A stretch of DNA of 64,000 bases from Bacillus kexueae (lineage in GTDB: Bacteria > Bacillota > Bacilli > Bacillales > Aeribacillaceae): positions 248,001 to 312,000 of the forward strand of contig NZ_JALAZE010000001.1 of NCBI RefSeq assembly GCF_022809095.1. The letters run 5' to 3'. Positions 8,590 to 16,285 of the stretch are shown one piece after another (the stretch's first letter is position 1; every line of letters starts with the position of its first letter). Below the pieces are notes generated by a model. It was not told where the DNA came from. It ran no database searches and saw only the letters and a program-made list of their open reading frames with translations. The translations under genes and the position numbers were made by a program.

Positions 8590-8907
8590 TTAAATGGCTG
8601 CTGGTAGCGCCTTTGGTAAACGAACGACGTATGAGCCTGCATAGTAACCTAATCGGTGAGCTAGACGAAAAGCAAACAGTCCACCAAGTAAGGAACCGAT
8701 GAATGTTCCAACACCTGGTAACACCATCGAGCCAACCATTGCCCCGTATTCCATACCAGCTACAAATCCAGCTGCCCCAGTTACATTGGCGCACGTTTGT
8801 GCAATGTATTCTTTCGCACTCATTCTACGATTGACAAAATGATATGTATCTTCTGCTTGGGCAAGTCCACCAGTCAATACTCCTGACATATACGGGTTTA
8901 CTCTCAC
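8590..8907 (-). CDS. Glycine-zipper-like small membrane protein
   Basis: Protein of 105 residues. The N-terminal part (NPYMSGVLTGGLAQAEDTYH) is polar and is followed by two glycine-rich hydrophobic segments (about residues 38-55 and 57-80) with GxxxG spacing, as in glycine-zipper membrane proteins. The start is GTG at 8907 with GGAGGG 7-8 nt upstream. An alternative frame over the same DNA is open but lacks a coherent family signature, so I rejected it. It lies beside the P-type ATPase block and could be another accessory membrane protein; the function is unknown. Confidence 0.6.
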   Translation of the reverse strand: MRVNPYMSGVLTGGLAQAEDTYHFVNRRMSAKEYIAQTCANVTGAAGFVAGMEYGAMVGSMVLPGVGTFIGSLLGGLFAFRLAHRLGYYAGSYVVRLPKALPAAI

Positions 8908-9327
8908 CGTTCATCCCTCCATTTTTTTAATCTGTAACAGTCTTTCCGTCCACCTTCATTTTTATGTATCTGAACTTCCATTTTCGTTTATTAAAAAACT
9001 CATAGAAGTGGCTCAATATGGATGACTTAAATATAGTCATTACAAACGTAAGCAATAGAATGCAAAATCGATTATTACACAATAGCGAGCGAGCAATAAA
9101 CGATAATCTCCATTGTCTCTGTACGGGTGAGTCTCACATTTGACGTAGCAGGATAGGCCCATTCACTTATTGAACGCTTTGTCAACTTGGAAGCTCGGCT
9201 ACAAGATCTTCTACACGTGCTGTTCCAACATGATTTCCGTCATTTCTTCAATATCTTTCATGACCCGAAAACAACCATAGAAAAAGATGAAGAGCCAAAA
9301 GTTCTCCATCTCAACACGATGTTCGCT
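8908..9327. other. Gene-poor stretch of 420 bp
   Basis: No convincing gene. A 32-codon open frame on the minus strand near 9195-9300 is followed at once by stops in all frames and may be gene debris. I see no repeat, terminator or strong promoter here. Confidence 0.5.
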
Positions 9328-9774
9328 TTATTCCACTTCGCTTAAGACACGGTTCACTCGTTTCTCAAGCATTTTCATCCCGCTCCCACCAGCTTGAAAA
9401 TGGCGAAGAACTCCCGATTTATCAAATACATAGTAGGCAGGTACATATTGATTCTCAAAAGCATCCGCTAATTTATGCTCATTGTCTATAAATATTGGCT
9501 GCGAAATACCATGTTCATTTGCTACCTTTTCGATTTCTTCTACGTTTAAATCATTTTCAGATCGCGGCATGTGCACAGCGACAACGTTGAGCTTTTCTTT
9601 GTATTCATCACGGAATTCGTTCACTTTCGGCATTGCTTCTTTACATAAGTGACAGCTGATTGACCAAAAATGAATCAATGTCGGCTTTTCACCAATTAAC
9701 TCATCTTTTGAAACGTCTCCATTTAACCAAGTAGTTGCCCCGATTAACTCTGGCATTGGTGCTCGTAATTTCAT
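9328..9774 (-). CDS. ykuV: Thiol-disulfide oxidoreductase YkuV
   Basis: Protein of 148 residues, the same length as B. subtilis YkuV and very similar throughout. It is a thioredoxin-fold TlpA/ResA-like protein with the redox pair in SISCHLCKEA (about residues 38-47) and a cis-Pro in YVPAYYVFD near residue 112. There is no signal peptide or membrane anchor, so it acts in the cytoplasm. YkuV is thought to reduce protein disulfides, and its neighbour YkuU is a peroxiredoxin it may serve. The start is ATG at 9774 after AAGGAGG. A strong hairpin with a U-tract lies between ykuU and this gene, so its expression may be partly separate from ykuU. Confidence 0.93.
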   Translation of the reverse strand: MKLRAPMPELIGATTWLNGDVSKDELIGEKPTLIHFWSISCHLCKEAMPKVNEFRDEYKEKLNVVAVHMPRSENDLNVEEIEKVANEHGISQPIFIDNEHKLADAFENQYVPAYYVFDKSGVLRHFQAGGSGMKMLEKRVNRVLSEVE

Positions 9775-9803
9775 TCAGAAAGCCTCCTTATCCAGTTGAT
9801 AGA

Positions 9804-9830
9804 AAAAGCCTAACCGTTTTTAGTTAGGCT
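9804..9830 (-). terminator. Terminator-like hairpin between ykuU and ykuV
   Basis: Stem AGCCTAAC with GTTAGGCT; on the minus strand it is followed by TTTTTC. It sits inside what would otherwise be a ykuU-ykuV operon and could reduce read-through. Confidence 0.75.
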
Positions 9831-9894
9831 CAAACCAACCTTAAACGCCTTCATAGCGCCTGTTGACTTCTACTCACCGTCGTTTTCGATGAAC

Positions 9895-10434
9895 TTAAAG
9901 CGTTTCTTGACCAGGTTTCCAGTTCGCAGGACATAAAGCACCTGTTTGAAGAGCTTGAAGAACACGCAACACCTCGTCTACTTCACGTCCAATGTTGTTG
10001 TGATGGACCACTTGATACATTAATTCCCCTTCCGGATTGATAATGAATAATCCACGGAGGGCAATTCCTTCTTCTTCTATTAAAACGCCATAGTCACGGG
10101 ATACGACATGGTTCGTATCAGCAGCGAGTGGATAATTTAACTCCCCAAGTCCATTATCTTTTCGATCCGTATTAATCCAAGCTAAATGCGTATGAATCGT
10201 ATCAGTTGAAACGCCAATTACTTCTGCATCTAAATCCTCGAATTCATCGTAGCGATCGCTTAATGCAATAATTTCAGTTGGACATACGAACGTAAAGTCC
10301 ATCGGGTAAAAGTATAGAACAGTCCACTTATCATTTTTCATGATTTCTTCTAAACTGACTTTCCCAAATTCTTTATTCGGCATGACCGCATCCATTTCAA
10401 AACGGGGCGCTTGTTTTCCTACCATACGTTCCAT
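9895..10434 (-). CDS. ykuU: 2-Cys peroxiredoxin YkuU
   Basis: Protein of 179 residues of the AhpC/TSA family. It reduces hydrogen peroxide and organic peroxides using a peroxidatic Cys in the DFTFVCPTEI motif (about residue 51). The resolving Cys is in GALCPANWKPG near the C-terminus. Length and sequence closely follow B. subtilis YkuU. The start is ATG at 10434 with GGAGGG upstream. It is the first gene of the ykuU-ykuV pair, whose second member is a thioredoxin-like reductase, a sensible electron donor. It is probably a soluble cytosolic enzyme for oxidative-stress defence. Confidence 0.95.
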   Translation of the reverse strand: MERMVGKQAPRFEMDAVMPNKEFGKVSLEEIMKNDKWTVLYFYPMDFTFVCPTEIIALSDRYDEFEDLDAEVIGVSTDTIHTHLAWINTDRKDNGLGELNYPLAADTNHVVSRDYGVLIEEEGIALRGLFIINPEGELMYQVVHHNNIGREVDEVLRVLQALQTGALCPANWKPGQETL

Positions 10435-10697
10435 TATTTATCCCTCCACTTTATTTTTATGCATTCGCAGAATGCGTTTTAACCATCATGTCATAATATA
10501 TTTTCATTCATCTAACACATTATGTTATACCCATATTTCCAATTTTTATGCTTGTTGACTTATTCGCAAAAAATTGAGATGATAAATCGTTCTAACCATA
10601 TACGAAAGGACGTTTTTCTGATATTTTATGTTTATCACAGTAAAAATCGGGTATCCATGTAAACATGACAAGTTTACTGGACGAAAGGATGGAAATG

Positions 10698-11534
10698 ATG
10701 GACATACTTAAAAAAATTGATTGGGCAGAATTAGCAACTGATGCAGGTATATTGCTATTCAAGCTTGTCATTATTTATATCGCCTACTTAATTGTTAAAT
10801 CAATTGGGCGAAAAATTATTGAGCGTTCATTCGACCGCCTTGAAAAACGAGAAAATTTATCATTAGGTCGGTCTAAAACGCTCCAATCCTTAACGCTAAA
10901 TATTTTTAGCTACTCACTAATTTTCGTTCTCGTCGTCACAATATTTAATTTATTTGGCTATAATGTAACAGCGCTTTTAGCCGGTGCTGGAGTCGTCGGT
11001 CTTGCCATCGGATTTGGAGCACAAGGCCTTGTGAGCGACGTTGTAACAGGCTTTTTCCTTCTATTAGAAAAACAAATTGACGTGGGCGATTATATTACAA
11101 CGGGCGGTTATTCGGGAATTGTTGAAGCTGTCGGACTCCGCACGACGCAAATTCGTGGTTTTGATGGAACGCTTCATTACGTACCGAACAGAGAAATTGT
11201 CGGACTGAGTAACCATTCTAGAGGAAATATGCGTGCATTAGTTGATATTGGCATTTCATATGGGGATGATATTGATAAAGCCTTGACGGTGTTACAAGAG
11301 GCGTGTGAAAAATTCGCACAAGAAAACGAACAAGTCGTTGAAGGGCCAAATGTATTAGGAGTGCAAACGCTAGGATCATCTGATGTGGTCATTCGTGTCA
11401 TTGCTCAAACGAAAAATATGGAGCAATGGGCAGTTGAACGACAGCTACGAAAAGTGTTGAAAGAGGCACTCGATGCCAATGGCATTGAAATTCCATTCCC
11501 ACATCAAGTCATGATTCATCGAAACGAAAATTAA
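10698..11534 (+). CDS. ykuT: Small-conductance mechanosensitive channel (MscS family), YkuT
   Basis: Protein of about 278 residues. Three membrane helices (roughly residues 15-40, 60-85, 87-115) end in the Gly/Ala-rich pore-lining helix ([17 protein letters not shown]), followed by the beta domain ([25 protein letters not shown], with NREI and HSR) and a C-terminal alpha-beta domain. This is the MscS core that opens under membrane tension to release osmolytes. Two adjacent ATG codons follow AAAGGA; I took 10698, with 10695 as an alternative. An upstream in-frame ATG at 10665 lacks a ribosome site. The gene is divergent from ykuU, as in B. subtilis. Confidence 0.92.
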   Translation: MDILKKIDWAELATDAGILLFKLVIIYIAYLIVKSIGRKIIERSFDRLEKRENLSLGRSKTLQSLTLNIFSYSLIFVLVVTIFNLFGYNVTALLAGAGVVGLAIGFGAQGLVSDVVTGFFLLLEKQIDVGDYITTGGYSGIVEAVGLRTTQIRGFDGTLHYVPNREIVGLSNHSRGNMRALVDIGISYGDDIDKALTVLQEACEKFAQENEQVVEGPNVLGVQTLGSSDVVIRVIAQTKNMEQWAVERQLRKVLKEALDANGIEIPFPHQVMIHRNEN

Positions 11535-11545
11535 TAATGAAAATG

Positions 11546-11577
11546 GGCGTCTCTTCATTGAGGCGCCTTTCGTATTT
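11546..11577 (+). terminator. Probable terminator after ykuT
   Basis: Stem GGCGTCTC with GAGGCGCC (one G-T pair) and a T-rich but interrupted tail, 12 nt past the stop. Confidence 0.55.
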
Positions 11578-11631
11578 AAGGAAAGGTTAAGGGAACGCTC
11601 TAGTTTGAGTGGTTTCGCGCCTGTTTGCTAT

Positions 11632-11722
11632 CTTCGCCCAAGTTGCATCATGTTCCGCCCAACTTCCTTCACCTTCGCCCAAGTTGCACCATGTTCCGCC
11701 CAACTTCCTTCACCTTCGATCA
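11632..11722. repeat. 41-bp tandem repeat, two full units plus a partial unit
   Basis: The unit beginning CTTCGCCCAAGTTGCA starts at 11632 and 11673, and a partial unit starts at 11714. The two full units differ at one base. Each unit is itself two related half-units of about 20 bp built on CGCCCAA. Confidence 0.9.
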
Positions 11723-11724
11723 AG

Positions 11725-11745
11725 ACTTAAACTTTCTGTATTAAC
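11725..11745 (+). repeat. Remnant of R1 (tail only)
   Basis: The bases ACTTAAACTTTCTGTA match the conserved 3' tail of R1, and an A-rich stretch follows. Only the tail is left, but it has the same orientation and the same position against a minus-strand terminator as the full copies. Confidence 0.7.
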
Positions 11746-11749
11746 TAAA

Positions 11750-11791
11750 AAAGATGTCAAAAACCAAGTCATTGATTTTTGACATCTTTTT
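11750..11791 (-). terminator. Terminator of ykuS
   Basis: Long stem AAGATGTCAAAAA with TTTTTGACATCTT, followed on the minus strand by a T-run that abuts the R1 remnant. Confidence 0.85.
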
Positions 11792-11793
11792 CT

Positions 11794-12036
11794 TTACTTC
11801 ACTCGATTTTCGATTTGTTGGCAAACTTCTTCTGCTGTCATTCCCGAAGCATTTATGACAGGACCAGAAGTTGCTGCGTTTTGCATGCCCATAACGTTTT
11901 CATCTTGGCCGGAGATGACGCAGCATTCACAGCCTTTAGCATCTTCTTCATTTTTTAACGGTACGACATCGTATCCTTTTTGTTGTAGCAAAGATGTTAC
12001 ATCGGATAATGTTTCTTCTACACCAATTTTCGGCAT
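11794..12036 (-). CDS. ykuS: UPF0180 family protein YkuS
   Basis: Protein of 80 residues of the UPF0180 family, which is restricted to Bacillaceae. Conserved features seen are the N-terminal [20 protein letters not shown], the [15 protein letters not shown] segment with three nearby Cys residues, and a C-terminal [10 protein letters not shown]. The molecular function is unknown. It follows ykuR by 45 nt on the same strand, in the B. subtilis order ykuQ-ykuR-ykuS, so it is probably co-transcribed with the diaminopimelate genes. The start is ATG with GGAGGTGG just upstream. Confidence 0.88.
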   Translation of the reverse strand: MPKIGVEETLSDVTSLLQQKGYDVVPLKNEEDAKGCECCVISGQDENVMGMQNAATSGPVINASGMTAEEVCQQIENRVK

Positions 12037-12080
12037 TGTCTTCCACCTCCTAGATGTAATTTGTCACATCTTGAGTGGAA

Positions 12081-13214
12081 TTATTCCGAATGATTTCCTC
12101 GCCAATTGATATATTGAGTGAGAAGGTTTACGGCTACTGCAATCGCGCGTTCGTCTGGATTTAATTTCGCATGGTGTAAGCCATACGGTGATTGAACACC
12201 GAGCCAAAACATAAATCCTGGAATTTCTTTTACCATGTAGCCAAAGTCCTCACCTGTCATAGCTTCATTTGCAAGGGCTAGCTGCACATCAGTTTGTTCG
12301 TTCACAAACGTGATGAAGGTTTCCGTTTCTTTTTCATCATTGTACACTTGATGATACATCGCTCCGTAATCGATAGTTGCTTCACATTGATAGCCAACTT
12401 CGATTCCTTTCACAAGCGCTTCGATGCGCTCTTTAACCTTTTGCATTGATTCGACTGATCGCGTTCGAATTGTGCCTTCTAACCGTGCCTTTTCAGCAAT
12501 GATATTTTGGACAGTTCCTCCGGTAATTTTACCAATTGTCACGACCGCACTATCAAGTGGGTCTACATTTCGTGCAACAATGGATTGAAGCTGGGTGACA
12601 AGCATGGATGCTGCTACGACCATATCGTTCGTATGATGTGGAAAAGCGGCATGGCCTCCTTTTCCTTTTAAATCAATGAACAATTCGGAAGTGTTAGCAA
12701 ACAGTAGACCTGTCTTCGTTGAAATCGTCCCTACTGGAAGTTCTGGTGCAATATGTAACGCCATAATTAAATCAGGCTTCCATTCGCGCATAATGTCTGA
12801 CTGTAACATCGGTTCTGCTCCACCAGGACCTTCTTCTGCAGGTTGAAAAATAAATAACAGGTCATCATCAACCGGATGCTTCGCAAAATGCGTGACAAGA
12901 CCAAGTGCAATGGTCATATGGAAATCGTGCCCACATGCATGCATATTCCCCTCGTGAATCGACGAAAAAGGAAGATCTGTCTCTTCTTCAATTGGTAATC
13001 CATCGATATCAGCGCGATAGCCAATCATTTTTGTTGGTTTTTTCCCACGAACCTTCACGAATATTCCTGTTTCCCATGTTTTCATCTCAAGATGGTCTTG
13101 TGGGAGGGATTGAAGATACGATAGTAAATATTGCTGCGTTTTATACTCTTGAAACCCTAACTCCGGAATTTTATGTAAATCACGACGAATTGTAATAAGT
13201 GCATCTTGATTCAT
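12081..13214 (-). CDS. ykuR: N-acetyl-diaminopimelate deacetylase (YkuR)
   Basis: Protein of 377 residues of the M20 amidohydrolase family. It removes the acetyl group from N-acetyl-LL-2,6-diaminopimelate in the acetylase branch of the lysine/meso-DAP pathway, which feeds both lysine and peptidoglycan. Metal-binding motifs seen are [11 protein letters not shown] (about residues 96-106), the EEGPGGAEP stretch near 133, and a late H in [11 protein letters not shown]. The start is ATG at 13214 after GGTGGTG; the open frame runs further upstream without a ribosome site. It follows dapH, which makes its pathway precursor, after a strong intercistronic hairpin. Confidence 0.93.
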   Translation of the reverse strand: MNQDALITIRRDLHKIPELGFQEYKTQQYLLSYLQSLPQDHLEMKTWETGIFVKVRGKKPTKMIGYRADIDGLPIEEETDLPFSSIHEGNMHACGHDFHMTIALGLVTHFAKHPVDDDLLFIFQPAEEGPGGAEPMLQSDIMREWKPDLIMALHIAPELPVGTISTKTGLLFANTSELFIDLKGKGGHAAFPHHTNDMVVAASMLVTQLQSIVARNVDPLDSAVVTIGKITGGTVQNIIAEKARLEGTIRTRSVESMQKVKERIEALVKGIEVGYQCEATIDYGAMYHQVYNDEKETETFITFVNEQTDVQLALANEAMTGEDFGYMVKEIPGFMFWLGVQSPYGLHHAKLNPDERAIAVAVNLLTQYINWRGNHSE

Positions 13215-13238
13215 CTTGTTTTCACCACCTATAAAGGA

Positions 13239-13262
13239 AGCGTGGATTAAGTAATCCACGCT
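13239..13262 (-). other. Intercistronic hairpin between dapH and ykuR
   Basis: Perfect 10-bp stem AGCGTGGATT with AATCCACGCT and a 4-nt loop. On the minus strand only a broken T-run (TTCCTTT) follows, so it may be a weak terminator or an mRNA-stability or processing element rather than a full stop. Confidence 0.7.
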
Positions 13263-13272
13263 ACAAGCTCTC

Positions 13273-13983
13273 TTATAATTGACGTAATTCTTGTTTAATT
13301 TCTGTTTTTGATTTTGTCTTTTCGTCAATGTCTTTAATTTTACGTGCAGGAGTACCAGCTACTACCGTATAAGGTGCTACATCTTCCACAACGATTGCTC
13401 CAGCAGCAACGACAGCACCTTTTCCTACTGTTACACCTTCTAAAATTACTGCGTTCGCACCAACGACAACATCGTCTTCGATGACTACTGGCTTCGCAGA
13501 AGGTGGCTCAATAACACCCGCTAACACAGCGCCAGCACCGATATGACAGTTCTTCCCTACTGTCGCACGTCCACCTAAAACAGCGTTCATGTCAATCATC
13601 GTTCCTTCGCCAACAACAGATCCGATATTGATTGTTGCCCCCATCATAATAACGGCATTGTCTCCAATTTCAACTTGGTCGCGAATGATCGCGCCTGGCT
13701 CGATACGCGCTTTAATTCCTTTTAAGTCAAGAAGTGGAATAGCTGAGTTACGACGATCGTTTTCTACCACATAGTCTTCGATTTTTGCGCTGTTTTCTTC
13801 GATGGCTTTTTGAATATTTGCCCACTCACCGAATACTACAGCTGTCTCACCAGTTAAAAATACTTTTGAATGTTCACCAAAATTAATGTCTGCTAAATCA
13901 CCTTTAACGTATACTTTTACAGGTGTAGACTTCGTGCTGTTTTGGATAAATGAAATAATCTCATTTGCATCCATCATTTTCAT
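13273..13983 (-). CDS. dapH: Tetrahydrodipicolinate N-acetyltransferase (DapH)
   Basis: Protein of 236 residues, identical in length to B. subtilis DapH (YkuQ) and nearly the same at both ends ([16 protein letters not shown] start, EIKQELRQL end). It transfers acetyl from acetyl-CoA to tetrahydrodipicolinate. The C-terminal two thirds form a left-handed beta-helix of hexapeptide repeats, for example [22 protein letters not shown] and [11 protein letters not shown]. The start is ATG at 13983 with GAGGAG upstream. It is the first gene of the dapH-ykuR-ykuS set, next to ccpC. Confidence 0.97.
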   Translation of the reverse strand: MKMMDANEIISFIQNSTKSTPVKVYVKGDLADINFGEHSKVFLTGETAVVFGEWANIQKAIEENSAKIEDYVVENDRRNSAIPLLDLKGIKARIEPGAIIRDQVEIGDNAVIMMGATINIGSVVGEGTMIDMNAVLGGRATVGKNCHIGAGAVLAGVIEPPSAKPVVIEDDVVVGANAVILEGVTVGKGAVVAAGAIVVEDVAPYTVVAGTPARKIKDIDEKTKSKTEIKQELRQL

Positions 13984-14049
13984 ATGTATTGACTCCTCTC
14001 AATTTTTATATTGTTTACTCTATCAAAAAATTCGATCAGTTGACAAGCA

Positions 14050-14928
14050 TTACGAAGGAGTTTGACGATATTTTTCGACAACCTCTAAAAACTTTTCTAC
14101 ATGCTTCAATTGTAAGGCAGATTCTGTACTTAAAATCCACGTGTCGCGTTTTATTTGGTTTCCTTGTTCATCATGAAGCGGAATCTTGTGTAAAGAATCA
14201 TCCGCATCCTCGAGTGTTACGGATGGTAAGATGGCAAATCCGATACCGTGAAAGGTCATTTGTTTACACGTCTCAATTTGGTCCACAACAATGGTTCGTT
14301 TCGGGGAAATCTTCACTTGTTGATGCCACCAATCTTGAATCTCTTGATAATACGTGGAATCGCTTTTGAATTGAATAAATGGCCGCTCGGTTTTTAATAT
14401 ATCTTCAATGCTTTCGATTTCTTTATCTACCAAATATAAAGAGTCGGTGAGCAAATGTTTTTTATACCCTTTCCATTCGGGATTTCCACGGATAATTCCC
14501 ACATGAAAATCTTCTTCGTACATCGTTTTTAACATTTCACTCGACCAGCCTGTGGCTAAGGATATTTTCGCATGCGGATACAGTTCCACATATTTCTTTA
14601 ATACTTTTGGCAACCAATGTTGACCAATAATCGAAGCGACGGCAATTTTTAATGTTCCAAATATGTCTCCTTCCATTTCGGAAATTTCTTCGCGAATTTT
14701 TTCTTCCTTCTCCACCATTTCTTTTGCAAATTGAATAACTTTTTCACCAGCAGGAGTCAACGTTAACCCTTTTTGAGAACGAATGAAAATTTTGAATCCC
14801 CAGCTTTTTTCTATAGACTGAAGACGTTGAGATAATGCCGGCTGAGAAACGAATAGTCGTTCTGCTGCTTTCCTCATGTTCATCTCTTCCGCGAGCATGA
14901 CGAGCATTTGTAATTCCGATATTTGCAC
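14050..14928 (-). CDS. ccpC: LysR-type regulator CcpC
   Basis: Protein of 292 residues. The N-terminal winged helix-turn-helix (RKAAERLFVSQPALSQRLQSIE) is followed by the LysR inducer-binding domain. It is very close to B. subtilis CcpC, the citrate-responsive repressor of citB and citZ that controls entry into the TCA cycle. Conserved effector-site stretches seen are AVASIIGQHWLP and IETCKQMTFHGIGFAILPS. The start is GTG at 14928, giving MQISELQML like the B. subtilis start; a GTG 9 nt upstream is the alternative. It is monocistronic, and the divergent neighbour is a TauE-like exporter not found at this place in B. subtilis. Confidence 0.95.
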   Translation of the reverse strand: MQISELQMLVMLAEEMNMRKAAERLFVSQPALSQRLQSIEKSWGFKIFIRSQKGLTLTPAGEKVIQFAKEMVEKEEKIREEISEMEGDIFGTLKIAVASIIGQHWLPKVLKKYVELYPHAKISLATGWSSEMLKTMYEEDFHVGIIRGNPEWKGYKKHLLTDSLYLVDKEIESIEDILKTERPFIQFKSDSTYYQEIQDWWHQQVKISPKRTIVVDQIETCKQMTFHGIGFAILPSVTLEDADDSLHKIPLHDEQGNQIKRDTWILSTESALQLKHVEKFLEVVEKYRQTPS

Positions 14929-15004
14929 TAAAATCACCTATAAGTTTTTCTTATATTATATGCTAACAAACAAAACATTTCATTATGGATTTTTTTAACA
15001 TACA

Positions 15005-15769
15005 ATGAATCTGAAGGTGGTGATTCCCATTGAGTGGCCGTTATTATTGATCGGGTTGATTGTTTCTTTTGTCGGTACGTTGTTTGGTGGTGGCGGTTTA
15101 ATCGGAATGCCATCCATGTTGCTTTACGGAATCCCGATTCATACAATCATTGCCGCAAACAAGTTTTCCAACATGATTAGCTCGTTTTCAAGTTTTTATG
15201 TTTTGTTTAAAAAGCGAGAAATTTGTCTGAAGGAAATGTATGTGCTCGTTCCAATTGCTCTTTTTAGCGGCGGAATTGGTGCACTTATCGCGAAATGGAT
15301 GAGTGAACAATTGTTAACGGTGGTTGCCTTTCTTCTTTTAACTCTATCATTTATCTTGTCTTTCGTGCCAAAACAGGTGGAAAAACAAGAAGAAGAAAAG
15401 GTTCCTATTGTTCATTTAAGCCCTTATTTATTTAGCATTGGCATGTATGACGGGATGTTTGGTCCAGGGCAAGCAACCTTACTCATGATGACGTATATTC
15501 GCCATCACTTTTCATATTTACGTGCCATCGCTCTCTCTCGGTGTCAAACCTTCATTAGTTGTCTAGGTGCTTTTATTATTTTCCAAGCGAGTGGACTCGT
15601 AAATTGGTCGGTTGCCATTCCACTTAGTCTCGGTTCTTTCATTGGTGCACAAATTTCCGTTCGTTTTGCTAAACACCTTAAACTTCCCGTTATTAAAATT
15701 GTCCTTCAAATTGTTACAGGCTTATTTATCGTACACCTTTCGTATTCATTTTTATTAGGGGGGATGTAA
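15005..15769 (+). CDS. TauE/SafE family sulfite or organosulfur exporter
   Basis: Protein of up to 254 residues with about eight membrane helices in two related halves. Family signatures are the first-half GTLFGGGGLIGMPSMLLYG with KFSN after it, and the second-half GMYDGMFGPGQATLLMMTYI. Members export sulfite, sulfoacetate or related anions. The start is uncertain. ATG at 15005 has no ribosome site; AAGGTGG at 15013-15019 fits a later start, but only an in-frame ATT lies at the right distance. Its stop is 1 nt before the start of the broken glyoxalase-type gene, so the two were probably an operon. Confidence 0.85.
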   Translation: MNLKVVIPIEWPLLLIGLIVSFVGTLFGGGGLIGMPSMLLYGIPIHTIIAANKFSNMISSFSSFYVLFKKREICLKEMYVLVPIALFSGGIGALIAKWMSEQLLTVVAFLLLTLSFILSFVPKQVEKQEEEKVPIVHLSPYLFSIGMYDGMFGPGQATLLMMTYIRHHFSYLRAIALSRCQTFISCLGAFIIFQASGLVNWSVAIPLSLGSFIGAQISVRFAKHLKLPVIKIVLQIVTGLFIVHLSYSFLLGGM

Positions 15770-15770
15770 A

Positions 15771-16158
15771 ATGAAGATTCTCTGGGGTGAGATAGATCAT
15801 ATCCAGCTATGTGTTCCCCAAGATGGTTTAGAGGTCGCAAGACAATTTTATTTACATCTACTTGGCTTTCAAGAAGTTGATAAGCCTGATTCTTTAAAAG
15901 GAAATGGCGGCTTTTGGTGTGAAGCGGGGGAAATTTCCTTACACATTGGGGTCGAAAAACATTCTCCCCTACTTTCAAAGCGCCACCCTGCATTTATCGT
16001 ACAGAACTTAAAAAAACGTGCGGGACTATTTGCACGAGAACGGAATACAAGTTTACGAGGAAACTTCAATTCCTAAGGTCGAACGATTTTCAATCCGCGA
16101 TCCATTTGGAAATTGAATTGAAATACTTGAATATACATTGACAACAAATTCATCTTGA
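15771..16158 (+). pseudogene. Broken VOC (glyoxalase/bleomycin-resistance fold) protein
   Basis: The N-terminal part (EIDHIQLCVPQ, FYLHLLGFQEV, FWCEAGEISLHIGVE) is a typical VOC metalloenzyme half. In the run after AGAACTT there are seven A where six keep the frame. Past this point a shifted frame continues with ENGIQVYEET, FSIRDPFGN, then an in-frame TGA where these proteins usually have Arg, then IEILEY. So one 1-base insertion and one nonsense change disrupt the gene. The two lesions together make a simple sequencing error unlikely. The ATG follows the exporter stop by 1 nt. Confidence 0.85.
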
Positions 16159-16191
16159 GAAAAGATTGTCCAGTTTCAGTTCCAATACTAA

Positions 16192-16231
16192 GTCCTGCGG
16201 GGGCAAGGTTTGCTTGGAAATTCCGCAGGAC
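16192..16231. repeat. Inverted repeat downstream of the VOC pseudogene
   Basis: GTCCTGCGG and CCGCAGGAC form a perfect 9-bp inverted repeat with a 22-nt spacer. No clear T-run follows on either strand, so it may be a remnant of a dispersed element or a weak terminator for the exporter unit. Confidence 0.7.
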
Positions 16232-16285
16232 GCATCGTTTTACACACCTATTCTTTTTTGTTCTCTATACATACTTAAGTAAGAA

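Noticed and set aside
8528-8794. Alternative minus-strand frame overlapping the glycine-zipper gene
   Set aside because: Trp/Cys-rich translation without a ribosome site; the other frame has a GTG start with GGAGGG and a coherent membrane-protein pattern.
9195-9300. Minus-strand open frame of about 32 codons in the gap before ykuV
   Set aside because: No ribosome site and no family resemblance; may be gene debris but cannot be supported.
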